Shown here: one piece after another, positions 7,271-15,322 of the stretch
Position numbering within the stretch: the stretch's first letter is position 1
Layout of the letters: each line of letters opens with the position of its first letter
DNA from: a virus
Length of the DNA stretch: 21,769 nt
Reading direction: 5' to 3' (one strand)
IMG/VR virus record: IMGVR_UViG_3300034198_009924
Span: 1-21,769 of that record
Notes under the pieces: generated by a model
What the model saw: the letters and a program-made list of their open reading frames with translations, nothing else
Databases searched by the model: none
What the model was told of the DNA's origin: nothing
Made by a program: the position numbers and the translations under genes

Positions 7271-7879
7271 ATGAGCAAAACAGCACAATCTAATTATAAA
7301 CCAAAGGAAATATCTGCGGGAGCAGTATTGAAACGAATTAAAGAAGGTACACACATTTCAGCTCACGAAAAGGATGTTTATGGTAACCAAATTTCCATGA
7401 CTAAGAACCCTCGTTATTCTAACGACCCAATGAGTAAGGGCGAAGACGTTCATCCGGAAGTTAAGTCTATCTCAAACTTGATTGATAAGTTTGAGAAAAT
7501 CAACGCCAAAAACAATTGTGTTCGTGTACGTTTTTATGACTGGTTAGCAGACTCTCTGGAAAAAACGGCAATCAAGATGCGTGAACGCGCATTCAACATT
7601 ACGAATCCGTGCGCTATCACGTTGCCACCACAGAAGCCAAAGAAAGTAGAGTCTAAGACCTTAGTCGAGACGATACTTACTAAAGATGAATTAAACAAAG
7701 ACTCAGCCAGCATGAAACTACCAGACGAAGAAGTCAAGAAAATGGTACCTGATCTGACACCTGATCATGATAACATTATCGCTGTAAAAAATGCTACTGA
7801 AATAGCAAATACTATGGTTAAGGCAGGAAACTCATCTGAGACTTTGGAAATCACATCGGATACTAAGGAGAAAAAATGA
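7271..7879 (+). CDS. hypothetical protein, charged and soluble
   Basis: The 202-residue product (MSKTAQSNYKPKEISAGAV...) has no recognised domain. The first two-thirds are basic, with a possible helical core around SISNLIDKFEKINAKNNC and WLADSLEKTAIKMRERAFNI. The last third is acidic and Lys/Glu-rich, probably disordered. It is the first gene after the promoter at 7222-7250, with ribosome site AAGGAAAA, and its TGA overlaps the glutaredoxin start (ATGA). That arrangement suggests a shared early-type transcript with glutaredoxin. I cannot assign a function. Confidence 0.82.
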   Translation: MSKTAQSNYKPKEISAGAVLKRIKEGTHISAHEKDVYGNQISMTKNPRYSNDPMSKGEDVHPEVKSISNLIDKFEKINAKNNCVRVRFYDWLADSLEKTAIKMRERAFNITNPCAITLPPQKPKKVESKTLVETILTKDELNKDSASMKLPDEEVKKMVPDLTPDHDNIIAVKNATEIANTMVKAGNSSETLEITSDTKEKK

Positions 7880-8124
7880 TTACAGTGTATACAAAAGATA
7901 ATTGTCAATTTTGCGATATGGCAAAAGCATTACTAGAAAGTCGTGGTGTTGAATTCACGACAGTCAATGTTAGTGAGAAATCTGAGGCTCGTGACTATCT
8001 CATTGAGAACGGTCATCGCTCAGTGCCACAAATCTTTAAAGGCACTACACACATTCCAGGTGGATGGCAAGGATTAGCCGGTATGACAGAAGCAGATTTC
8101 AATACTAAAGTTAAAGGGCAATAA
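7876..8124 (+). CDS. grx: glutaredoxin
   Basis: The 82-residue protein has a complete glutaredoxin fold signature. The redox pair Cys10-Cys13 lies in TKDNCQFC after a first strand ITVYT. The cis-proline loop is SVPQIF, and the GG motif of glutathione binding is in HIPGGWQGL. It reduces disulfides using glutathione, and in T4-like phages such proteins recycle the C-terminal cysteines of ribonucleotide reductase. That role fits its place one gene downstream of nrdAB. Length is typical for phage glutaredoxins. It overlaps the preceding gene by ATGA and the following gene by TAATG, so all three are translationally coupled. Confidence 0.95.
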   Translation: MITVYTKDNCQFCDMAKALLESRGVEFTTVNVSEKSEARDYLIENGHRSVPQIFKGTTHIPGGWQGLAGMTEADFNTKVKGQ

Positions 8125-8390
8125 TGAACGAACAACAAACTACTAAATTTGATTTTTTTACTCCGATAGAAGTAATGTACAAACATTTTGATAATCCAGA
8201 TTATGGTCGTGATTCTTGGGATATAGCAGCAGATATCGTAAACGTATTAGTTACTAGAGAACAATTTCCTTCAGACGCCGGATATTATTATCATGTGTAT
8301 GAAGTAGTTAGAATGGTAATGGAATACGTAGCATCACCTCATCTTCCAATTATTGAAGCTAGTACTAAAACACAAAATAGACCATATTAA
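8124..8390 (+). CDS. small hypothetical protein
   Basis: The 88-residue acidic product (MNEQQTTKFDFFTPIEVMYK...) starts within the glutaredoxin stop (TAATG) and so belongs to the same transcript. It has a likely helical, Tyr-rich middle (SWDIAADIVNVLVTREQF, YYYHVYEVVRMVMEYV) and no membrane segment. I do not recognise the family. The tight coupling and absence of an overlapping alternative frame support it as real. Confidence 0.78.
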   Translation: MNEQQTTKFDFFTPIEVMYKHFDNPDYGRDSWDIAADIVNVLVTREQFPSDAGYYYHVYEVVRMVMEYVASPHLPIIEASTKTQNRPY

Positions 8391-8398
8391 GGATAATA

Positions 8399-8701
8399 AT
8401 GACATATAAAACAAACGAAATTTACACAATTAAAGTACTGAGTGGCGAAGAACTGATCACTAAAGTATTAGACGAAAATGTCGATACGATTACTGTAAGC
8501 GAACCACTATCGATTGCACCAAATCAGCAGGGAATGGGCTTAATGCCATCATTGTTTTCGGCAGAAATGGACAAACCAGTGACGATAAATAAGAGTGGTA
8601 TTACAATGTATGCTATCACAGCAGAACAAATTAGAGTGAAATACATTGAAGTTACTACTGGTATCGCAACACCACCAGCTAAGAAGATTGTACTAGGATA
8701 A
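8399..8701 (+). CDS. Sm-like (LSm-fold) phage protein
   Basis: The 100-residue product fits the small Sm-like proteins found in cyanophages and other T4-like phages. An Sm1-like opening YTIKVLSGEELITKVLDEN leads into ITVSEPLSIA, then a loop with MGLMPSLFSAEM, and a final strand pair MYAITAEQIRVKYIEVTTG. Sm-fold proteins form rings and commonly bind RNA, as Hfq does. The role of the phage versions is not established. A ribosome site (AAGGA) precedes ATG 8399. A GATAAATA inside the gene (8584-8591) could serve the tail genes downstream. Confidence 0.7.
   Translation: MTYKTNEIYTIKVLSGEELITKVLDENVDTITVSEPLSIAPNQQGMGLMPSLFSAEMDKPVTINKSGITMYAITAEQIRVKYIEVTTGIATPPAKKIVLG
8584..8591 (+). promoter_or_regulatory. 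possible late promoter element inside the Sm-like gene
   Basis: GATAAATA followed by AGAGTGG lies within the Sm-like coding sequence, 115 bases before the PAAR gene. The downstream genes are structural and would need late expression. A seven-base AT-rich motif can arise by chance in this genome, so this is weak. Confidence 0.3.
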
Positions 8702-8705
8702 TTAT

Positions 8706-8984
8706 ATGGCAAAGTTAAGTAGAGTTGGAGACAAAAATGGAGCGGGCGGTAAAATCGTTCGTGGTAGCAGCACGGTCTTCTGTAATGGAAAACCTGTCGG
8801 CCTACATGTTAGTGCCATTACTCCACACTCTCCTAAGCCAAATAAACCACCACACAAAGCAGCTAAAACCACAGAGGGCAGCCCAACTGTATTCTGTGAT
8901 GGAGTAGCGGTACTAAGAGTAGGTAGTGGCAATAGTTGTGGTCACAAGATAATAGAAGGTAGTCCGGACGTTAACGTAGAATGA
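8706..8984 (+). CDS. PAAR-motif tail spike tip protein
   Basis: The 92-residue protein has the PAAR repeat signature. It opens AKLSRVGDKNGAGGKIVRG and continues STVFCNGKPVGLHVSA, EGSPTVFCDGVAVLRVGS and then GHKIIEGSPDV. PAAR proteins form a small cone that caps the central spike of contractile tails (T4 gp5.4) and often bind a metal ion through His/Cys residues; His34, His42 and His70-type positions and several Cys are available here. Length is typical. Its stop overlaps the next start (ATGA, 8981-8984), tying the large downstream gene to the tail. It is good evidence that the phage is a myovirus. Confidence 0.93.
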   Translation: MAKLSRVGDKNGAGGKIVRGSSTVFCNGKPVGLHVSAITPHSPKPNKPPHKAAKTTEGSPTVFCDGVAVLRVGSGNSCGHKIIEGSPDVNVE

Positions 8985-11524
8985 GTCAAAATGGAAGTTA
9001 TACACCACTTCAGTTAAATGTATTATCAGCATTAAAATCTGATAGTGGATTTTTTATTAACGCTACTGCTCAAGCATTACAGGGCGTATGGAATCCTGCT
9101 GGGTACAATCAAGGAACAGTTACATCTAATACTATATTAAGTAAATTAACTGCTAGTATTCCTAATTACTATCAGTTAACTATAGTAGTTCCTATTCCTG
9201 ATCCTCCACCAGACCCACCAGTTCCAGTAACTAATATAACAGTTCAAACTTATCGTAAGTTACTTTCATTAGGATCGGCATCTTGCCCAGCACTAGGAAA
9301 TAGTTTACCATCAACATTTAAGCCAAGTTATCCAGGATATGGTAGCTGGCAGGGTGCCACGTTAGCAAGTGATAGTTATCCTCCAAAGAATTATCCTACT
9401 AGCGGAGAATATAGTTATGTGTATACTGATTATAATCAGTATGCTTATATTACTGGATGGCCAGGAAAAAATAGTTGGCAGAAAACTACTGATACGTATA
9501 TAGCAGCATTGCCACCTAGCGTGAGTGACACTGTTCCTACTAGCTATGATGAATACTTTAGTAATGGATTCATTGCTACTCTAGCTAGACAAGCGTACTA
9601 TGAACTATGGTCAGGACAGTTTAATCAGTATAATGACATTACCAGCGCGTTCTCTACTACTGACAGTAACAAGTCACAGACTAATCAAGAAATATCTAGC
9701 TTAATCAATAGTCAAACAATGTCTACTAACTTTAGTAATATTAATGACTTGACTACTAATGATGTTAGTGGTGTTAATCTAGCATTTAGATTATGGGGAA
9801 CTGATCTAGTAAACAGCGGTAAAGTAATTGATCTAGCGAATATATCACGATTTGGAACACCAAGCGTACTATTAATAACACTACAAAAATGCAATGCATT
9901 TACGCCAGCAGTAGGATTAGCATTACAATATACAGGATTAACCAGTCAAGAATTAGCTAAGATATGTGATCCAAACTATGTACCTACTCCAGATCAAGAA
10001 AAGAAAATCTATGATTCATTTAAACTAATATCAGGTGATGATTTATATAGTTTGAATGGTGGTATTACACTTCAACTGAATTGCAGAATACCAAACTTAC
10101 GAACTCTAGCAGACTTACTAGATCCATTATATCTATTTCCTAATAGCTATGGTAGTTTAACTGTACCTCAATATAGACCAGAGACATTAAGCAGCAAGAT
10201 TTATTACTTGATATATACCAAGGGAGCAATCAATCCTCAGATAACTCCACTGGTTCAAAATGAGCTAAGTAGTCTTATTGGTATAATTCCAACTGATGTT
10301 GCCACTGCTTGTACTGCCTTTGCTATGAGTATGCAGCAAATTCAAAACATTGCTCAGGGAAATATTGAAAAGTTTGGAGTAGCAGTTACTAAATTAGAGT
10401 TAACTAACAAAGATTTACCATTAATAAATCAAGCAACTGGAACTCCAGGTAGCGTCTCATCTGCTAATCAATTATTAAGCAATACTGCACTAGGTAGTGG
10501 TAATTCAGGTGTGTATCGTCAGTGTGATTACTTTGGCGCTGCCAGTGGATATCCATATTCAGATTGGTTGAAAGAAGTAACATCAATTATTAATTCATTA
10601 CCAACTACTGCACTACAGCAAACATATAAGAATATTTTTAATCTAAGTGTTAGCCCAACTGCTACAGTAAATGCTGATCTCAACGCACTAATAACAACTG
10701 CCAACGCTCAGATATTAGCAATTAAGAATAGTAACGCTGGTCAAGTAAGTCGTTTAAATGATCTATGGAATAAAATAGGAAATCAATTGTTCATTGAACA
10801 ACGAGCTATACCCTATGCTATTCCACGAACCACTGATATCACTGATAATGTTGATAGTAATAATATCAGTAGTTTTGTAAAGAGCTTAGAAACTTATGCT
10901 CAAGATATTGGTGATGGAGAAGCAGCCAAGACATTGGAAGCAATTAGTAATACTAACAATCTTGGTGGACAAAGTGTGGTTGCTGCAATGCGTGAAGCAC
11001 GAAACGCTCAAAATCTTAATGATGCTGGAATTCCACCTAACAATGACGTTTTAAATGGTATTGATCCGTGTGCTGCTAGCGCAACGGTAACATTAAGCCC
11101 TACTGGTAGTATACAGTCAGTGACAATGACTAATCAAAGTAATGGATATAGTTTATCGTCACCACCGCAAGTTAACATATATCCATTTGGATACGGAGGA
11201 TTATTAGTTCCAGTAATAGAAAACGATGGGTCTATCAGTAGTTTAATTATAGCCAATGCTGGTTTAGGATATCAATATGCTACAGTAACTATAGATAGCC
11301 CCCCACAATGTTTGCCAACTACCATTGGTAGTGATAGTACTATTCCTGCTTACGCAGCTACAGCTACTAACCCACAAACATTTCCGGGACCAGGACCATT
11401 TACTACCTTTAGCTTTAATCCATATTTGCCAGTACCATCACTGCCATCACCGACTTCTAGTCCCACAGTAGACCAAGCAATCGTTGATGTAATACTTTGC
11501 AACTGCGATTGTTGGAACTTGTAG
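8981..11524 (+). CDS. large virion (tail/baseplate-associated) protein
   Basis: The 847-residue product is coupled to the PAAR gene by ATGA and is therefore probably part of, or attached to, the tail tip or baseplate. The N-terminal part includes a Pro-rich linker (PIPDPPPDPPVPV, about 71-83) and a segment TYRKLLSLGSASCPALGN that I associate with large structural proteins of T4-like marine phages, though I cannot give a firm name. The middle is helical and Ser/Asn-rich. Near the C-terminus two beta repeats of the GSI-x-V...NxGxGY type occur (TGSIQSVTMTNQSNGYSL and DGSISSLIIANAGLGYQ), a pattern common in phage tail proteins. The last residues, CNCDCWNL, form an unusual Cys cluster. There is no signal peptide or membrane segment. 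Confidence 0.8.
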   Translation: MSQNGSYTPLQLNVLSALKSDSGFFINATAQALQGVWNPAGYNQGTVTSNTILSKLTASIPNYYQLTIVVPIPDPPPDPPVPVTNITVQTYRKLLSLGSASCPALGNSLPSTFKPSYPGYGSWQGATLASDSYPPKNYPTSGEYSYVYTDYNQYAYITGWPGKNSWQKTTDTYIAALPPSVSDTVPTSYDEYFSNGFIATLARQAYYELWSGQFNQYNDITSAFSTTDSNKSQTNQEISSLINSQTMSTNFSNINDLTTNDVSGVNLAFRLWGTDLVNSGKVIDLANISRFGTPSVLLITLQKCNAFTPAVGLALQYTGLTSQELAKICDPNYVPTPDQEKKIYDSFKLISGDDLYSLNGGITLQLNCRIPNLRTLADLLDPLYLFPNSYGSLTVPQYRPETLSSKIYYLIYTKGAINPQITPLVQNELSSLIGIIPTDVATACTAFAMSMQQIQNIAQGNIEKFGVAVTKLELTNKDLPLINQATGTPGSVSSANQLLSNTALGSGNSGVYRQCDYFGAASGYPYSDWLKEVTSIINSLPTTALQQTYKNIFNLSVSPTATVNADLNALITTANAQILAIKNSNAGQVSRLNDLWNKIGNQLFIEQRAIPYAIPRTTDITDNVDSNNISSFVKSLETYAQDIGDGEAAKTLEAISNTNNLGGQSVVAAMREARNAQNLNDAGIPPNNDVLNGIDPCAASATVTLSPTGSIQSVTMTNQSNGYSLSSPPQVNIYPFGYGGLLVPVIENDGSISSLIIANAGLGYQYATVTIDSPPQCLPTTIGSDSTIPAYAATATNPQTFPGPGPFTTFSFNPYLPVPSLPSPTSSPTVDQAIVDVILCNCDCWNL

Positions 11525-11562
11525 ATAATTTAATCTACCAGTAATAACAAAAGGAGTATATC

Positions 11563-12210
11563 ATGCTAGATATAAAAAAAATAAGACTAGTCTTATCATG
11601 TATAATTTTGCCCGTACTAGTTTTTCTTTTAGTACGTTGTGATAGTAAAATATCATATTCAGAATTGATTGTATTTAAACCAGTTACTACTATTTCTCAG
11701 TCAACGGTTAATATATTAACAGAAATTAAAATTATTAATCCAATTAAGTTGCCAGAAGTAGCTAAATCTGCTGAATCAGTACCAGTGCCTTCTATTGTTG
11801 ATAATAAGCACATTAAATGTATGGCTGATAATATCTATCATGAGTCAGCAGGTGAACCATATATGGGTCAAGTTGCTGTAGCTAGAGTGGTTATCAATAG
11901 AGTTAAGCATAAATTTGCTTCAGACCCGTGTAGTGTAATCTATCAATCTATAAAAAAAGCTAAACTAGACAAAGAAGTAGTACATTGTCAATTTAGTTGG
12001 GTGTGTCAGGGTAAGAAAACGCCCCCACATAATTCTTTATACGAGCAAGCAATAGAAATTGCTACTCAAGTGATAACTGAAGATAAATGGAAAGATGAGT
12101 TCAATGACAATGTACTGTTTTTTCACAGTACTAGAATACCAACTCAGTGGACTTATAATAAAGCATTTACGATTGGTAATCACGTATTCTACTCATATGA
12201 CAAAAAATAA
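11563..12210 (+). CDS. SleB-type cell wall hydrolase with N-terminal membrane anchor (lysin)
   Basis: The 215-residue protein has a single hydrophobic segment at about 9-24 (LVLSCIILPVLVFLLV) preceded by basic residues, then a Hydrolase_2/SleB domain. The domain signatures are clear: CMADNIYHESAGEPYMGQ with the likely catalytic Glu94, VAVARVVINRV, CQFSWVCQGKK, and the terminal FTIGNHVFYSY. This family cuts peptidoglycan glycan strands, so it is the probable endolysin. The N-terminal segment without a convincing lipobox (LVRC, with Arg at -1) fits a signal-anchor-release or membrane-tethered lysin exported by the host Sec system. No separate holin is visible nearby. A strong ribosome site (AAAGGAG) precedes it, and its stop shares bases with the next start (TAATG). 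Confidence 0.88.
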   Translation: MLDIKKIRLVLSCIILPVLVFLLVRCDSKISYSELIVFKPVTTISQSTVNILTEIKIINPIKLPEVAKSAESVPVPSIVDNKHIKCMADNIYHESAGEPYMGQVAVARVVINRVKHKFASDPCSVIYQSIKKAKLDKEVVHCQFSWVCQGKKTPPHNSLYEQAIEIATQVITEDKWKDEFNDNVLFFHSTRIPTQWTYNKAFTIGNHVFYSYDKK

Positions 12211-12749
12211 TGAAGATACATTGTATACATGATTTAAGTAATACTACTATAATTGATTTATTAAGTAACTCACTACAAGATATTCAGGATGATAACATTG
12301 TTAAAAATTATCATCCTGACTATAGTAATACTTCAGGAAATCTATTTTATATTCTTAACGAGGGTAGATATCAGCGTGGAAAATATTTTGTAGTCACTAT
12401 AGACGATAAGTATGTGTGTAGTGCCGGATGGAATGAGTATGAATCAAATGTGGCATTGTTACTTACTAGAATGTACATTGTTCCTGAATATCGTGGACAA
12501 TATATAATTGGAAATAATATACTTCCATTATGTATTAAAGAAGCAAACTCATATGATCATTTATGGATAACAGCTAATGATTATAATCGTTCGATATATA
12601 CTTACTTTGAAAGAGCTAGTCAAAATAAACGAACCGCATTATTCAATGACTGGCCTGACATTTACAAACGATTTAAGCCACTAGGTAAGAAAATAGTATA
12701 TTACACTGAACAATGGGTAGCAGAATATGACAAATCAACCAACAACTGA
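12210..12749 (+). CDS. GNAT-family acyltransferase
   Basis: The 179-residue protein resembles GNAT enzymes, which transfer an acyl group from CoA or a carrier protein to an amine. The core is YFVVTIDDKYVCSAGW (beta 2-3), then LLTRMYIVPEYRGQ and IIGNNILPLCIKEA, the motif A strand, pyrophosphate loop and helix. The loop is degenerate: GQYIIG follows YR where RxxGxG/A is usual. The final part, YFERASQNKRTALF, matches the substrate-side helix. It is coupled by TAATG to the lysin and overlaps the acyl carrier protein gene by 23 bases, so acyl-ACP is a plausible donor. That last point is inference. Confidence 0.72.
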   Translation: MKIHCIHDLSNTTIIDLLSNSLQDIQDDNIVKNYHPDYSNTSGNLFYILNEGRYQRGKYFVVTIDDKYVCSAGWNEYESNVALLLTRMYIVPEYRGQYIIGNNILPLCIKEANSYDHLWITANDYNRSIYTYFERASQNKRTALFNDWPDIYKRFKPLGKKIVYYTEQWVAEYDKSTNN

Positions 12750-12963
12750 AGCAGAAAAACTTGAATTTATGCAACAAGCAGTAGACAAATTATTTAAAAT
12801 TAAGTTTAAACTTAGTTTAAGTGATAATCTATATGATCTAGGTATAGATTCACTAGACGTAATTGAACTTCAATTAAATTATGAAGATTCTTTCAATATA
12901 CAGCTACCTGATACTCATAAGCCAATAGTATACGTATCAGACGTAATCAATCTAATGCCCTAA
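12727..12963 (+). CDS. acyl carrier protein
   Basis: The 78-residue acidic protein has the length and layout of an ACP. Helix 1 is EAEKLEFMQQAVDKLFKI. The phosphopantetheine site is LGIDSLDVIELQLNYEDSF, with Ser42 in the DSLD motif that host AcpS-type transferases recognise. The last helix is YVSDVINLM. ACPs carry acyl or aminoacyl groups as thioesters. No phosphopantetheinyl transferase gene is visible in the window, so the host's would be needed. The start lies inside the upstream GNAT gene and the stop overlaps the next start (TAATG), so the three are translated together. Only one ATG is sensible for the start. Confidence 0.92.
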   Translation: MTNQPTTEAEKLEFMQQAVDKLFKIKFKLSLSDNLYDLGIDSLDVIELQLNYEDSFNIQLPDTHKPIVYVSDVINLMP

Positions 12964-13883
12964 TGATTAACTTCACACATAATAATCATTTAAAATACAC
13001 CATTAATGATAGACTTTATGGTGTTAGAGAGACTCCCTATGAAAAATTCTTGGTGACTTGTGGTACTATTGATCATGATTATTACAAGTCTAGTTCATGG
13101 CTCAACGAACAGTATCGTACTGCTAGATTAATAAGAGAAGACTTTGGATCAGAGTTCTTGGTCATGTTCAGCGGCGGTACTGACAGTGAGATAGTATTAA
13201 GAGCATTTAAGCATATTGGTATCACACCTAGATCAGTTTTTATTAAATTCAAAAACGATTATAATATCGAAGACTTAGTAATAGCTGAGAAAATTGCAAG
13301 AGAATTAGATATCAAACTTGAAGTTATTGAATTTGATGTTAAAGAGTTTTATCGTAGCGGCGAAGCATACGAATTCTCTAAAGCAATTCAATGTCGTCAA
13401 ATGGCATATCTAACTGTATATCATCATATATTAAAATTACAATCTCCTGCTATCATGGGTGGAGAAATGTTTCTTCGTCGTCATGTAGATACAAAGGGAA
13501 GTCAATGGTACTATTGTTTTCGTGAGAATGAAGATGCTTCAGCAATGAGATTCAGTATTAAATATGACATACCATTGGTCAATGAATGGTTTAGTTATAC
13601 TCCAGAAATGATGGGTTATTATATAAATCATCCAGATATAGACAGTCTTATTCACACTAGATTGAATTATAAAATGGCTAGTGTTAGTAGCAAAAATAGT
13701 ATTTTAAAAAAATTAATGTCAGATATAGTTGACAAGAAGAAAACTCATGGGTATGAACAGTTAATGGGATTTAATGGGGAAACTTATCGAGCATTATATC
13801 AAAGTCATGTTAAACGATTAGAAAGTAGTCTAGATGGTATATTCATCGACGATTTAAAACAACAATTATTTGGAAGAATATAA
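12963..13883 (+). CDS. PP-loop (N-type ATP pyrophosphatase) enzyme, asparagine-synthase-like
   Basis: The 306-residue protein has the N-type ATP pyrophosphatase loop SGGTDS at 70-75 in FLVMFSGGTDSEIVLRAF. These enzymes adenylate a carboxylate, amide or base and then add a nitrogen or sulfur nucleophile (asparagine synthetase, QueC, ThiI and others). It shares with the protein at 18070 a second pair of motifs: IQCRQMA (142-148) and MGGEMFLRRH (165-174), against SQCQRYA and GGGDIYLQRH. There is no N-terminal glutaminase domain and no Cys2, so ammonia from glutamine is unlikely. Coupling by TAATG to the ACP and to the next gene suggests it acts on the same pathway. Confidence 0.82.
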   Translation: MINFTHNNHLKYTINDRLYGVRETPYEKFLVTCGTIDHDYYKSSSWLNEQYRTARLIREDFGSEFLVMFSGGTDSEIVLRAFKHIGITPRSVFIKFKNDYNIEDLVIAEKIARELDIKLEVIEFDVKEFYRSGEAYEFSKAIQCRQMAYLTVYHHILKLQSPAIMGGEMFLRRHVDTKGSQWYYCFRENEDASAMRFSIKYDIPLVNEWFSYTPEMMGYYINHPDIDSLIHTRLNYKMASVSSKNSILKKLMSDIVDKKKTHGYEQLMGFNGETYRALYQSHVKRLESSLDGIFIDDLKQQLFGRI

Positions 13884-14476
13884 TGTCAGTAGTTAAATTA
13901 ACCAGTGATCATATAGAACAAGTAAAAGACTTGTTTACCAATAAGAAATATATGGGCTTAGATATGAATAATGAAGCTTTTAGTCTTGAAGATACCACAT
14001 TTAATAAATTAACCTATGACATTTTTTGTAGTAATTATTTAAGCGATTTACAAAACTTTCATGCTTATGGTTATGTAGAAAATAATACAGTAAAATCATT
14101 GATATCATTTTACGAAAGCATTGAAGAACCAGCATGGTACTACACTGTGTATCGTAGTAGTGGAAACAATGAACTACTTAGACCAGTATTAGATGAAGTT
14201 ATTAAGCACAATGAAGATCGTGATAGGCTAAAATTTTATACACTAGTTAATCAAAAACATAGTAGACTACTCAGAAGATTTCATTGGAGTAAATACAATG
14301 ATGAACGATATGGATATTTTGACGAATACATTGTTCCAATAAAAAACAAGTGCTATTACACAAATGCTTGGGAACTATTGTACAAAAGAATGTTGTTGCC
14401 AGAAGATAGTATTGTTCGTTGTAATTATCTAAAACAAGAGTATAGAACTACATTACCCATTGGAGGAAACATATGA
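13883..14476 (+). CDS. GNAT-like protein of uncertain activity
   Basis: The 197-residue protein (MSVVKLTSDHIEQVKDLFTN...) has the general order of a GNAT fold. It has an N-terminal strand-helix, a central pair HAYGYVENNTVKSLISFYES, then WYYTVYRSSGNNELLRPVLDEVIKH where motif A would fall, and LYKRMLLPEDSIVRCNYL near the end. The acetyl-CoA loop is not clear, so the assignment is tentative and the enzyme may be inactive or use another donor. Its ATG overlaps the PP-loop stop (TAATG) and its TGA overlaps the desaturase start (ATGA, 14473-14476), placing it firmly in the ACP-desaturase operon. Confidence 0.6.
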   Translation: MSVVKLTSDHIEQVKDLFTNKKYMGLDMNNEAFSLEDTTFNKLTYDIFCSNYLSDLQNFHAYGYVENNTVKSLISFYESIEEPAWYYTVYRSSGNNELLRPVLDEVIKHNEDRDRLKFYTLVNQKHSRLLRRFHWSKYNDERYGYFDEYIVPIKNKCYYTNAWELLYKRMLLPEDSIVRCNYLKQEYRTTLPIGGNI

Positions 14477-15282
14477 CAACATTATCAAAATATCTAACCA
14501 CAATATCTAAATCATTTTGGTTTCAATGGGTGCCAGCAGTAGTATTGGGTACATTGACAATCGTACTATTAGCAGTGGGTATCATTCCGCTGTACTATCT
14601 GTGGTCGACGTTAGTTATGTGGATATTAGTATGTGGATTGGGTATTGCAGTTGGCTATCATCGTGTATTTTCTCACAAGACTCATACGTTACCAACGTGG
14701 AAAGAAAACATTCTATTATTTCTAGCCACATTTGCTGGTCAAGGTGGTTCAATATTTTGGGTTGCACTACATCGTGGTTATCATCACCCTCATAGTGACA
14801 CAGCATTAGACTTGCATAGTCCCATATACTATGGAAAAGTAAATGCATTCGTTGGATGGTATTTAAAAATCACTGAATCAAACAACACTGTCAATTTTAA
14901 ATATGCGGTTGATCTATTACGTAAACCAAATCACGTATGGTTTCATAAGCATAGTCTACATATATTATGGATCGTGCCTGCGTTGGTAGCACTAATAGAC
15001 TGGCGATTAGCATTATGTGCATTTTGGTTGGTGACATTAATTGGGTCTACTCAAGACAATTTAGTGAATGTATACGGTCATATTAAAGGATGCATTGGCT
15101 ATAGAAACTTTGAGACTCGTGATCAATCACATAATAATTTTCTATTAGGTTATCTAGCATGGGGTCAAGGGTGGCATAACAATCATCATCAATTTCCAGC
15201 CAGCTATGACTTTGGAACTGGAGTATCGGGTAAATGGTGGGAATATGATCCATGTAGAATATTTCTCCCACTATTAAAATAA
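14473..15282 (+). CDS. membrane fatty-acid (acyl) desaturase, delta-9 type
   Basis: The 269-residue integral membrane protein has all three histidine boxes of the diiron desaturase family: HRVFSH (63-68), HRGYHH (100-105) and HNNHH (235-239), plus a conserved-type QSHNN near 219-222. Hydrophobic segments lie at about 20-57, 81-98 and 160-195. Such enzymes use O2 and an electron donor to insert a double bond into an acyl chain on CoA, lipid or ACP. With an ACP gene 1.5 kb upstream in the same coupled operon, an ACP-bound or membrane acyl substrate is plausible. It is intact and of normal bacterial length. No electron-donor gene is visible. Its start is within the ATGA overlap with the previous gene. 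Confidence 0.93.
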   Translation: MTTLSKYLTTISKSFWFQWVPAVVLGTLTIVLLAVGIIPLYYLWSTLVMWILVCGLGIAVGYHRVFSHKTHTLPTWKENILLFLATFAGQGGSIFWVALHRGYHHPHSDTALDLHSPIYYGKVNAFVGWYLKITESNNTVNFKYAVDLLRKPNHVWFHKHSLHILWIVPALVALIDWRLALCAFWLVTLIGSTQDNLVNVYGHIKGCIGYRNFETRDQSHNNFLLGYLAWGQGWHNNHHQFPASYDFGTGVSGKWWEYDPCRIFLPLLK

Positions 15283-15302
15283 TTAATTTAATTTAATTAT
15301 TT
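15277..15302. terminator. possible AT-only hairpin between convergent genes
   Basis: A perfect 10-base inverted repeat (AAATAATTAA and TTAATTATTT, six-base spacer) overlaps the desaturase stop and lies between the converging desaturase and ABM genes. It contains no G-C pair, so as an RNA stem it is weak. It is the only candidate for a boundary between the two operons. Confidence 0.3.
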
Positions 15303-15322
15303 CGTAATGATCTTCATAAAAC

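Noticed and set aside
11522-11539. GTAGAT...ATCTAC inverted repeat after the large tail gene
   Set aside because: The stem is only six pairs, AT-rich and without a T tract, and it overlaps the stop codon. It is too weak to call a terminator.
12963-13883. True asparagine synthetase B
   Set aside because: There is no N-terminal glutaminase domain or Cys2 nucleophile and the length is far shorter, so only the synthetase-like ATP site is shared.
14615-14848. Minus-strand open frame opposite the desaturase
   Set aside because: The plus-strand frame has all three histidine boxes. The opposite frame has no motif or ribosome site.
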